NCBI RefSeq assembly: GCF_016722895.1
Contig: NZ_JAEQNA010000001.1
Span: 124,001 to 188,000, forward strand
DNA length: 64,000 nucleotides
Direction of reading: 5' to 3'
DNA from: Ramlibacter aurantiacus
GTDB lineage: Bacteria > Pseudomonadota > Gammaproteobacteria > Burkholderiales > Burkholderiaceae_C
A model generated the notes under the pieces. It did not search any database. It was not told where the DNA came from and worked only from the letters and a program-made list of their open reading frames with translations. Position 1 is the first letter of the stretch; every line of letters starts with the position of its first letter. A program made the position numbers and the translations under genes. This document shows, piece by piece, positions 9,075-19,010 of the stretch.

Positions 9075-10067
9075 TCAACGGACCGTATAGATCTTGTCGA
9101 ACTGGCCGCCGTCGTTGAAGTGCACCTTCTGCGCTTCGCTCAGCGAACCGAACATTTCCTGCACGGTGAAGAGCTGGATGGGCTTGAAGGTGTCGGCGTG
9201 CTTTTTCAGCACGGCGGCATTGCGCGGCCGCATGTTGTGCTTGGCGGCGATCTCCTGGCCCTGCTCGGAGTAGAGGAAGTCGAGATAGGCCTTGGCCAGC
9301 TCGCGGGTGCCCTTCTTGTTGACCGTGCGCTCGACGATCGCCACCGGGTTCTCGGCCAGGATGCTCGTCGACGGATAGACCACGTCCACGCGCTTCTCGC
9401 CGAACTCCCGGTTGACCGACTCGACCTCGGACTCGAAGGTGACCAGCACGTCGCCGATGTTGCGCTGCAGGAAAGCGGTGGTGGCATCGCGGCCGCCACG
9501 CGCCAGCACCGGCACGTTCTTGTACAGCTTGGAGACGAACTCGGCCGCCTGCGCGTCGCTGGCGCCCTTCTTCTTGGCATAGCCCCAGGCCGCCAGGTAG
9601 GTGTAGCGGCCGTTGCCGCCGGTCTTGGGGTTCACCACGACCACCTGCACGCCCGGCTTGGTGAGGTCGTCCCAGTCCTTGATGCCCTTGGGGTTGCCCT
9701 GGCGCGTGAGGAACAGCATGGTGGACGTCGTGGGCGCGGCGTTGTTCGGGAACTGCTTGGCCCAGTCCTTGGCGACGACGCCACGGTCGGCCAGGAACTC
9801 GATGTCGGTGGTGGTGTTCATGGTCACCACATCCGCGTCCAGGCCGTCCGCCACGGCGCGCGCCTGGGCCGAGGAGCCGCCGTGCGCCTGGTCGATCTTG
9901 ACGTCCTTGCCCGTCGTCTTCTTGTAGTGCGGGACGAAGGCGGCGTTGATGTCTTTGTAGAACTCGCGGGCCACGTCGTAGGACGCGTTGAGCAGGGTCT
10001 GCGCGGAAGCCAGGCCGCTGGTGGCCAGGGCCGCGATGGCGATCAGGGTCTTGATGCGGTGATTCAT
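9075..10067 (-). CDS. sbp: Periplasmic sulfate-binding protein
   Basis: 330-aa secreted substrate-binding protein. The start at 10067 gives a clear signal peptide (MNHRIKTLIAIAALATSGLASAQ); longer frames would lose it. LLNASYDVAREFYKDIN and DQAHGGSSAQARAV are the family signatures of Sbp/CysP proteins that bind sulfate or thiosulfate. It is the first gene of the operon, with a candidate CysB-type site about 50 bases upstream. The sequence alone does not settle sulfate versus thiosulfate preference. Confidence 0.93.
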   Translation of the reverse strand: MNHRIKTLIAIAALATSGLASAQTLLNASYDVAREFYKDINAAFVPHYKKTTGKDVKIDQAHGGSSAQARAVADGLDADVVTMNTTTDIEFLADRGVVAKDWAKQFPNNAAPTTSTMLFLTRQGNPKGIKDWDDLTKPGVQVVVVNPKTGGNGRYTYLAAWGYAKKKGASDAQAAEFVSKLYKNVPVLARGGRDATTAFLQRNIGDVLVTFESEVESVNREFGEKRVDVVYPSTSILAENPVAIVERTVNKKGTRELAKAYLDFLYSEQGQEIAAKHNMRPRNAAVLKKHADTFKPIQLFTVQEMFGSLSEAQKVHFNDGGQFDKIYTVR

Positions 10068-10115
10068 GGGTCTTCGCCGTGTTCTGGGAATAAGAGCAGG
10101 TGCAATTGTCTCCAT

Positions 10116-10132
10116 TTGGTTATAAAAACCAA
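10116..10132 (-). promoter_or_regulatory. Candidate CysB-type operator upstream of sbp
   Basis: TTGGTTATAAAAACCAA is an inverted repeat (TTGGTT/AACCAA, 5-base spacer) in an AT-rich island 49-65 bases before the sbp start, in otherwise very GC-rich DNA. LysR-type CysB proteins activate sulfate uptake operons from AT-rich sites of this kind. The link to CysB is inferred from the neighbouring genes; no cysB gene is in the window. Confidence 0.45.
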
Positions 10133-10209
10133 CGAAGATCTGGTTGTTTGCATATCCGGGACCCCGCATAAGCACGCCCACCGCATGGGCCGACTATGCT
10201 GGCCGGGCC

Positions 10210-10959
10210 GTGCCCCACCCGCCTTCGCCCTCCCCCGCTCCCTGGGGATTCACCGACGGACAGCTCGAGACGCTCAAGTGGGTGGCGATGGGCTTCATGT
10301 TCGTCGACCACTTCGGCCGGCTGTTGCTCGGCTATGGCCTGGACAGCTGGGTGTTCGCCAGCAGCCGCCTGGCATTCCCGCTCTTCGCCATCGTCCTGGG
10401 GGTCAACCTCGCCCGCGCGGGCGACGCCGCACCCAGGGCCGCCCGCACCGCCCGCCGCCTCGCCTTGTGGTGCGTGATCGCCATCGCGCCCTCGATCTGG
10501 GCTCGCGGCGAGCCCTGGCTGCTGAATGTGCTGGGCACGCTGGCCCTGGGGGCGGTGCTGTGCTGGGCCCTGGCCTCGGGCGCGTCCCTCGCCTTGCGCG
10601 GAGCCGCGGCCCTGCTGGCCGTGATGGCGTCGGGCTGGGTCGAATTCAACGCACCGGGGGTGCTGTTGATCCCGGCCGTGTACCTGTTCGGCCGCACCTC
10701 GTGGCCGCAGGCGGGCGTGCTGGCCGCGGTGATGCTGGCGATCACCGGGTTCCTCAACGCCGAGTTCGGTGGCTGGCCCGCCCTGCTCTGGACGCTGGCC
10801 GCCGTGCCGTTGGCGGCGCTGCTGCGGCTGATGCCTTTGCAGCTGCCGCGGCTGCAAGTGGCGTTCTATCTCGTCTATCCGTTGCACCTGGCGCTGATCG
10901 GCGCACTGAAGACCTGGCCCTGGCTTTGGTCCGGTCTGGGTTGGCTGGAGAAGGTCTAA
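10210..10959 (+). CDS. TraX-family membrane acyltransferase-like protein
   Basis: About 249 aa with eight or so hydrophobic helices. The opening WGFTDGQLETLKWVAMGFMFVDHFGRLL, with conserved DH, and the end VAFYLVYPLHLALIG match TraX-family proteins (the F-plasmid member acetylates pilin). Chromosomal homologues have no assigned substrate, and no conjugation genes are nearby, so I do not infer transfer. The start is uncertain: GTG 10210 is chosen, and TTG 10144 would add 22 residues but lies in the sbp promoter area. The stop overlaps the convergent pobR stop by four bases. Confidence 0.75.
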   Translation: MPHPPSPSPAPWGFTDGQLETLKWVAMGFMFVDHFGRLLLGYGLDSWVFASSRLAFPLFAIVLGVNLARAGDAAPRAARTARRLALWCVIAIAPSIWARGEPWLLNVLGTLALGAVLCWALASGASLALRGAAALLAVMASGWVEFNAPGVLLIPAVYLFGRTSWPQAGVLAAVMLAITGFLNAEFGGWPALLWTLAAVPLAALLRLMPLQLPRLQVAFYLVYPLHLALIGALKTWPWLWSGLGWLEKV

Positions 10960-11759
10960 AGCATCGGGCGCAGCTCGCGGGCCGCGTCTTGCAGCACCGG
11001 GAGCATGTCCCGCGCCAGGGACCCCTTGTCGCTGCGGTGGCTGCCGGCCACCACGTTCATGGCCGCGACCGTGCGGCCCCGCATGTCACGCAAGGGCACG
11101 GCCAAGGCATGCACGCCGAGCTCATGTTCCTCGCTGGCGGCACAGAAGTCCTGCTGCCGCACTTGTTCCACGAGGCTGCGGAACGCCTTGGGTTCGACCA
11201 CCGTGTGCACGGTCAGCCGGGGCAGCTCGCGCCCACGCAGCCACCCGTTGAAGGCCGCCTTGCCCAATGCGGCCAGCAACACACGGCCGGTGGACGTGGC
11301 GTGCGCCGGCAGCCGGGCGCCGAGGTGCACGCCATAGGCCATGACGCGCGAGGGGCCGCTGCGCGCGACGATCACCACCTCATCGCCATCGAGCACGGCG
11401 GCCGAGAACGAGTCGGCCGTGAACGATGCCAGCCGGTTGAGCGTGGGCTGCAGGAGGCGCGGCAGCCGCGCCGAGGCGAAGTAGCTGCCGGAAAAACGCA
11501 GCACCTTGGCCGAGAGCCAGAAGTGGCTGCCATCGGATTCGAGATAGCCCAGGTGCGCCAGGGTCAGCAGGTGCCGGCGCGCCGCAGCCCGCGTGATCCC
11601 GGCGCGCTGCGCGGCGATGGTGGCGTTGAGCCGCTGGCGCTCGGTGTCGAAGCTCTCCAGCACGGCCAGGCCGCGAGCCATGCCTTCGATGTAGTCGACC
11701 TTGGCGATCATGGGCGTCCGTGGAGCGTTGGTGGAGCGTTGTGGAGAGGGTGACGACAT
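10956..11759 (-). CDS. pobR: IclR-family regulator, probable PobR
   Basis: About 267 aa. Residues ~25-90 form a winged helix-turn-helix (ARGLAVLESFDTERQRLNAT...ITRAAARRHLLTL), followed by an IclR effector domain (~100-265; LGARLPAHATSTGRVLLAAL is a family signature). It is transcribed divergently from pobA, so I infer that it activates pobA in response to 4-hydroxybenzoate. PcaR/PcaU-type regulators for protocatechuate are the alternative. ATG 11759 was chosen; ATG 11711 is possible. Confidence 0.85.
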   Translation of the reverse strand: MSSPSPQRSTNAPRTPMIAKVDYIEGMARGLAVLESFDTERQRLNATIAAQRAGITRAAARRHLLTLAHLGYLESDGSHFWLSAKVLRFSGSYFASARLPRLLQPTLNRLASFTADSFSAAVLDGDEVVIVARSGPSRVMAYGVHLGARLPAHATSTGRVLLAALGKAAFNGWLRGRELPRLTVHTVVEPKAFRSLVEQVRQQDFCAASEEHELGVHALAVPLRDMRGRTVAAMNVVAGSHRSDKGSLARDMLPVLQDAARELRPML

Positions 11760-11762
11760 TGC

Positions 11763-11793
11763 GCGATCACCGCGCAGGTTGCACGATGATCGC
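11763..11793. promoter_or_regulatory. Candidate operator between pobR and pobA
   Basis: Perfect 7-base inverted repeat GCGATCA...TGATCGC with 17 bases between arms, in the 104-base divergent gap and next to the pobR start. IclR-type Pob/Pca regulators bind repeated 10-base elements in such gaps. This is a prediction from position and symmetry only. Confidence 0.4.
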
Positions 11794-11839
11794 ACAGCGA
11801 CCGGCCGCCGCGCTCGACGCGCGGGGCGGCACTTCCTAA

Positions 11840-13036
<1,197 letters not shown>

Positions 13037-13104
13037 CCTGGGGGCATGCAGCGCTTCATCGGAAACCGCCACCGCAGCGAAATCGAACTCGACCCCATCG
13101 CCGC

Positions 13105-13290
13105 ATGGCGCCGACCTGCTCGACCTGCGAGGACCTGCAGCCCCACGTGCGGACCTTGATGGTGGAAGGCGTCGAGGTCCGCACGCTCGATATCGAAGGC
13201 TTGTCGGAAACCAGGACGGACTATCGAGCCAAGGACTGGATCGATCGGGAGGCCCTGCAGCAGATCCTGCTCAGGCTCCGCCAGCGCTGA
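13105..13290 (+). CDS. Small CxxC protein of unknown function
   Basis: 61-aa frame starting [18 protein letters not shown], with a CSTC pair near the start and the rest predicted helical and charged. The coding pattern is good, but the ribosome binding site is weak. An overlapping frame from ATG 13046 (MQRFIGNRHRSEIELDP) covers the region upstream, so the true start or even the frame is open to question. It ends 1 base before the convergent YgiQ stop. Confidence 0.45.
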   Translation: MAPTCSTCEDLQPHVRTLMVEGVEVRTLDIEGLSETRTDYRAKDWIDREALQQILLRLRQR

Positions 13291-13291
13291 C

Positions 13292-15556
<2,265 letters not shown>

Positions 15557-15641
15557 GGGCTGTGGCTTGGGGCCTGGCAGACCCGGGCGGGCATTCTAAA
15601 GTTCCGCCCTTGTCCCCGCCCGGGCAAGGCGACTCCCCGCC

Positions 15642-15851
15642 TCACTCCCGGCGGGGCTGCCGGGTCTGCCCCTCGCGCGTCGACTGCTCGTCCTTCTCGT
15701 CCGTCTCGTCCGTCTGGGGCTGCGTACCCGGGGCGCCCGCGGGCGGCTCGGCCTGGGGCGCGCCCTCGCCCAGGGTCTTGCGGCGTGGGTCGTCCGCGGG
15801 GTTCTCGTTGCCGCCTCGGTTCGGTCCGGGGCCGACGCTGGTCTGGCTCAT
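15642..15851 (-). CDS. Small acidic, disordered hypothetical protein
   Basis: 69 aa from ATG 15851, with an excellent ribosome binding site (AAGGAGG, 8 bases upstream). The composition is dominated by Pro, Gly, Glu, Asp, Gln and Arg, with no hydrophobic core (MSQTSVGPGPNRGGNENPAD at the start), so it is probably unfolded. No family recognised. It lies in a stretch with other small hydrophilic genes (17865, 18249, 18471, 21370). Confidence 0.6.
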   Translation of the reverse strand: MSQTSVGPGPNRGGNENPADDPRRKTLGEGAPQAEPPAGAPGTQPQTDETDEKDEQSTREGQTRQPRRE

Positions 15852-15933
15852 GGATGCTGCCTCCTTGGCGACCAGGGTACCGGGGCCGTCGCGCCGCCAC
15901 CGCCAGCCCACCGGCCGTGGCGCTGTAGGGCGG

Positions 15934-16968
15934 CTACGAAGCTGGCAGCGGCGCCCGGTCGGAGCCCGCCCACCGGGCCTGCTCCAGCTCCAGCGGCAGC
16001 AACTGGGCGATGCGCAGCGCATTGCCTTCATATCGCGCGGTGAACAGGACGCGTGAGCGGCAGCTGTGCAGCTCCTCGCGCAGCGCGGCGCAAGCGGCCG
16101 GCGACAGGGTGATGCCCGACCCCGAATGGGCGGTGGCGCGCCGCGCGGCGCTCACCTCGGAGCCGACCAGCGTGCGCTCGGCCGTTTGCCCGCAGCTGAA
16201 GCGGGCGATCTCGGCCGGCATGTCGTGCAGGCCCAGGCGCAGGTTGGGTGCGCCATAGCGCTGTTGCAGGGCCATGGCCGTGCGCAGGGCGGCGGCGGGC
16301 TGCTCGAACAGCAGGACTGTGGCTTCGCGTTCGTATCGGTCGACCGTGCCGCCCTGGCTCCCCGCGAGCTCCGCCACTTGGGCCAGGAATTCGGAACGGT
16401 CGCCCACGCTGCCGCTCATGTAGGCCGCCTGCACCAGCAGCAGGCTGACCGGCAGCAGCTCGAAGGCGATGCCGCTGCGTCCCTCGCCCCGGAACAGCGC
16501 CTCCCACTGCTCCTTGGGCAACTGCCGGGCCAGGCGCTCGCCCAGCGCTTCCATCCGACGCGCCTGGCGCCGCTCGAGCAGCTGGGTCTCGACCCGGCTC
16601 ATCACGGCGCGCACGTCGACCGGCTTGGTGAGGTAGTCCACCGCCCCGAGGTCGCGCCCCTGCCGCTGCTGCTCGTCGCGGCTGAGTGCGCTCATGAAGG
16701 CCACCGGGATATCGGCCGTGCGGGGCTCCTGGCGCAGGCGCCGCAGGACCTCGTAGCCGTCCATGTCGGGCATCAGGATGTCCAGCAGGAGAAGGTCGGG
16801 GCGGGGCTCGCTGCGCGCCAGGGCCAGGGCTTCCTCGCCTCCGGCTGCCTGCAGGACCTCGTACCGGTCCTTGAGCAGCTCGTTGATCAGCCAGAGGCTG
16901 TCGGGCGCGTCGTCGACCACCAGGATGCGTGGCAGCGGCGGCAGGTCTTCGGGCGTTGGGTCGGGCAT
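15934..16968 (-). CDS. Response regulator: receiver fused to degenerate class III cyclase-like domain
   Basis: 344 aa. Residues ~13-130 are a receiver domain with acidic pair VVDDAP, phospho-acceptor Asp63 in LLLLDILMP and Lys115 in YLTKPVD. Residues ~165-305 resemble the adenylate/guanylate cyclase fold (LLLVQAAYMSG..., GGTVDRYEREATVLLFEQP, AALRTAMALQQRYG, TLVGSEVSAARRATAHSG). The metal-binding aspartates that family members have in the first strand and in the GD turn are replaced (LLVQAAY; RYEREATVLL). I infer an inactive cyclase-homology domain used for binding or dimerisation. No histidine kinase is adjacent. Confidence 0.82.
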   Translation of the reverse strand: MPDPTPEDLPPLPRILVVDDAPDSLWLINELLKDRYEVLQAAGGEEALALARSEPRPDLLLLDILMPDMDGYEVLRRLRQEPRTADIPVAFMSALSRDEQQRQGRDLGAVDYLTKPVDVRAVMSRVETQLLERRQARRMEALGERLARQLPKEQWEALFRGEGRSGIAFELLPVSLLLVQAAYMSGSVGDRSEFLAQVAELAGSQGGTVDRYEREATVLLFEQPAAALRTAMALQQRYGAPNLRLGLHDMPAEIARFSCGQTAERTLVGSEVSAARRATAHSGSGITLSPAACAALREELHSCRSRVLFTARYEGNALRIAQLLPLELEQARWAGSDRAPLPAS

Positions 16969-17032
16969 GGGCGGTGGGCACGGATGAGCGCGCCCCGGAG
17001 ATTACCAGCCGACGGCCCCCGCGGGCGCTGCT

Positions 17033-17833
17033 TCAGCGATTGGCGCCCGGCTCGCGGCCCCGGTTGAGCGAATCCGTGACGTCCGCGCCACCTTTTTCGG
17101 AAGCGGCCACCGCGCGCTCGCGCAGACGTGCCGTTTCGCCCGGCGTGGGCGTGGTGTGGGAGCCGGGCAGCGTCGGGTCGCCGCCGGTGTCGGCGATATC
17201 GGTCCCGTCGGGTCGAGAGCCCGCACCGCCGACCTGTGTCCCGGCGGTCGAAGGCATGCCGACGGCAGCGCCACCGCCCGCGAAGCTGTGCGTGCCCACG
17301 GGGCCGCCCCGCATCGTTGCGCCGGCCTGCGGGCCGCCGGCACGGGACGGCGAGGCTGCGGCGGCGGTGCCCGTGGGCGATGCCGCATGCACGCCGCCCG
17401 ACGATGGCGCCGCCGTTCCCGCACCGGGTGCGGCGGGCTCCCAGCCCTCGGTGCGCCACTGGCCCACGCGGTCTTCGAGGCTGATGGCCCCGCAGTCCTG
17501 CAGCACGCGGATCACCTTCTGGGCCTGGTCGCGCTCGACTTCGATCAGCAACAGGCTGGTGCCCCGGCGCAGGGCCTCGGAGTAGATGCCCGACTCATCG
17601 GTGTGGCTCTCCAACAGGTTGGCGAAAAAGCCGCCGATGGACTCGAGCACACTCTGCCGGCGGTAGCCGGGCTGCCCGGGCCGCGGCTGCGACGGGCCAG
17701 CGTGCTTGATGAAGTCGGCGTCCGCGCTCGGGCTGAAGTGGATGCGCTCGCGCGGAATGCCCGCGCTTTCCACGCGGCTCATCGCCAGGCGCGCGGAGTT
17801 GGGGTCGTCGAAAGTGGCGGCAATGTTCTGCAT
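17033..17833 (-). CDS. General-stress-type protein with long disordered tail
   Basis: 266 aa, start at 17833 with GGAG five bases upstream. The first ~130 residues fold like the small general-stress domain of YflT/17M-type proteins (MQNIAATFDDPNSARLAMSR, then SLLLIEVERDQAQKVIRVL). Residues ~135-266 are low-complexity Gly/Ala/Pro/Thr. The function is unknown. Such genes are usually induced by general stress; that is family knowledge, not seen here. Confidence 0.7.
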   Translation of the reverse strand: MQNIAATFDDPNSARLAMSRVESAGIPRERIHFSPSADADFIKHAGPSQPRPGQPGYRRQSVLESIGGFFANLLESHTDESGIYSEALRRGTSLLLIEVERDQAQKVIRVLQDCGAISLEDRVGQWRTEGWEPAAPGAGTAAPSSGGVHAASPTGTAAAASPSRAGGPQAGATMRGGPVGTHSFAGGGAAVGMPSTAGTQVGGAGSRPDGTDIADTGGDPTLPGSHTTPTPGETARLRERAVAASEKGGADVTDSLNRGREPGANR

Positions 17834-17864
17834 GGCGTCTCCGGGCGAAATCGTGATGGGTCGG

Positions 17865-18083
17865 TCAGGGCTTCGAACGCTTGCGGCTGAACCGCTCGGC
17901 ACCGCCACTGCCCCCGCCGTCGGGGAAATCATGCGCATCCAGCGGATTGCGCCGCTTCGTAGGCGCTTCGATGATCGTGCTGGCGCTGCTTTCTCCAGGG
18001 GCGGGGCGCGCCGGGGGCGGAGTGGTCTGGCTGGCGGCCCGTTCGGGCGTTTTCTGGCGGCGGGTGGCAGCTTTCGTGTCCAA
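17865..18083 (-). CDS. Small basic hypothetical protein
   Basis: 72 aa from a TTG codon at 18083 (GGAG 11 bases upstream), giving LDTKAATRRQKTPERAAS at the start and SRKRSKP at the end. Rich in Lys, Arg, Pro, Thr and Ser; likely disordered. The stop lies 31 bases before the start of the stress-type gene on the same strand, so the two may be co-transcribed. A longer open frame exists upstream but its composition is not protein-like. Confidence 0.5.
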   Translation of the reverse strand: MDTKAATRRQKTPERAASQTTPPPARPAPGESSASTIIEAPTKRRNPLDAHDFPDGGGSGGAERFSRKRSKP

Positions 18084-18248
18084 GGGTGGTCGACTCCGTT
18101 TGAGGTCCAGACTAGCCCCGGCGCGACGGTGGCGCCTGTCGGACACGGCCGCGTTCAAAGTCGCTTGCCGCCCCACACAGGCTGAAGCACCCAGGCGGCC
18201 CGGCTTGTGGCTGAATAAAGGGTCCATCAACACACCCCAAGGAGCTCC

Positions 18249-18422
18249 ATGGGAAACAAGATCGTGACCGAAGCGGACCGGCGGGCCACCCCGCCCCCCA
18301 AGGTGGCCGAAGGCCGGATCGTGCGGCGTAGCGGCGGTGGCCAGACCATCAGTCAAGAACGCGGCACCTCCACGCGCAACAAGAAGAACCCTGGCAAGCG
18401 CCCACGCCAGGGCGGCAGTTGA
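18249..18422 (+). CDS. 57-aa basic hypothetical protein
   Basis: Starts ATG 18249 after CAAGGAGCTCC. The protein (MGNKIVTEADRRATPPPKVA... to RQGGS) is strongly basic and probably disordered, with a Lys/Arg-rich end (RNKKNPGKRPRQ). The clear ribosome binding site and the neighbouring small gene 48 bases downstream make it likely to be real. No function assigned. Confidence 0.6.
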   Translation: MGNKIVTEADRRATPPPKVAEGRIVRRSGGGQTISQERGTSTRNKKNPGKRPRQGGS

Positions 18423-18470
18423 TCCCCGCCATGCCTCCCCTCCCCTCGTCTCGTCATCAAGGAGTCGCCC

Positions 18471-18713
18471 ATGCAACTCGACGTCTATCGCCGCCATGAG
18501 CCCGCCCACAAAATGTCCTTCCTGGTGGTTCCTGCCGGACAGGAGATTCCACAGGAGGTGACCAGCACCGAATGGGTGGCGCACGCGCGCGGCGTGGAGC
18601 TCGACGAAAGCGCCCCCGCTTTCACCGAGTACGGCATCGACGATCCCGCGCGCCAGCTGCGGGAGAAGCGCTATGCCATCACGAGCTTGAGCCACCAACT
18701 CCAGGAGGGTTGA
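18471..18713 (+). CDS. 80-aa conserved-looking small protein (possibly the DUF6139 type)
   Basis: Preceded by CAAGGAGTCGCCC. The chain (MQLDVYRRHEPAHKMSFLVV...YGIDDPARQLREKRYAITSL) has a folded, mixed alpha/beta look, unlike its disordered neighbours. From memory it resembles small Burkholderiales proteins of the DUF6139 type. That assignment is tentative. It is followed 1 base after the stop by a dispersed repeat. Confidence 0.65.
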   Translation: MQLDVYRRHEPAHKMSFLVVPAGQEIPQEVTSTEWVAHARGVELDESAPAFTEYGIDDPARQLREKRYAITSLSHQLQEG

Positions 18714-18714
18714 T

Positions 18715-18822
18715 CCCCCCCGAAGCGGCCTCGTGGCCGCCTCCCCCCGAGGGGGCGCCAACAGCGGCCCGGCAAAGCCGGTTCCGCGTTGGCACTGGAG
18801 GGGCCTACCGCTGCGCGGTGGC
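18715..18822 (+). repeat. Dispersed ~110-bp GC-rich repeat, copy B
   Basis: Begins CCCCCCGAAGCGGCCT just after the stop of the 80-aa gene and ends with CTACCGCTGCGCGGTGG. It shares GGCAAAGCCGGTTCCGCG and GGCACTGGAGGGGCCTACCG with copy D exactly, and a similar layout with copies A and C. Same orientation as the preceding gene. Confidence 0.85.
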
Positions 18823-18830
18823 GCGTATTC

Positions 18831-18940
18831 CGTTCAGCCTGAGCCCGTCGAAGGCTGCGCCCACGACAACCGTTCGGCCTGAGCCCTTCGAAGGCTGCGC
18901 CCACGACAACCGTTCGGCCTGAGCCTGTCGAAGGCTGCGC
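18831..18940 (+). repeat. 40-bp tandem repeat with a REP-like core, 2.75 units
   Basis: Units start at 18831, 18871 and 18911, each with the core CGTTCRGCCTGAGCCYNTCG followed by AAGGCTGCG and a CCCACGACAAC spacer. The core is a known type of dispersed repeat in proteobacteria (imperfect palindrome around GCCTGAGC/TCGAAGGC). A single related copy lies at 33953. With copy B it fills nearly all of the 297-base gap before the helicase. Confidence 0.8.
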
Positions 18941-19010
18941 GTGCCTGCCCTGTGTTAGAAAGCCGCTCGCCCAGCCGTTCGGGAACGCACTCCCCTCGGC
19001 CCGCCCCCGC

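Noticed and set aside
10210..10959. Evidence of a conjugative element from the TraX-like gene
   Set aside because: Chromosomal TraX-family genes are common and no other transfer, integrase or attachment-site signal is near.
17865..18761. 298-aa minus-strand frame covering two small plus-strand genes
   Set aside because: Only its last 72 codons look like a protein with a start signal; the rest is opposite better-supported plus-strand genes.
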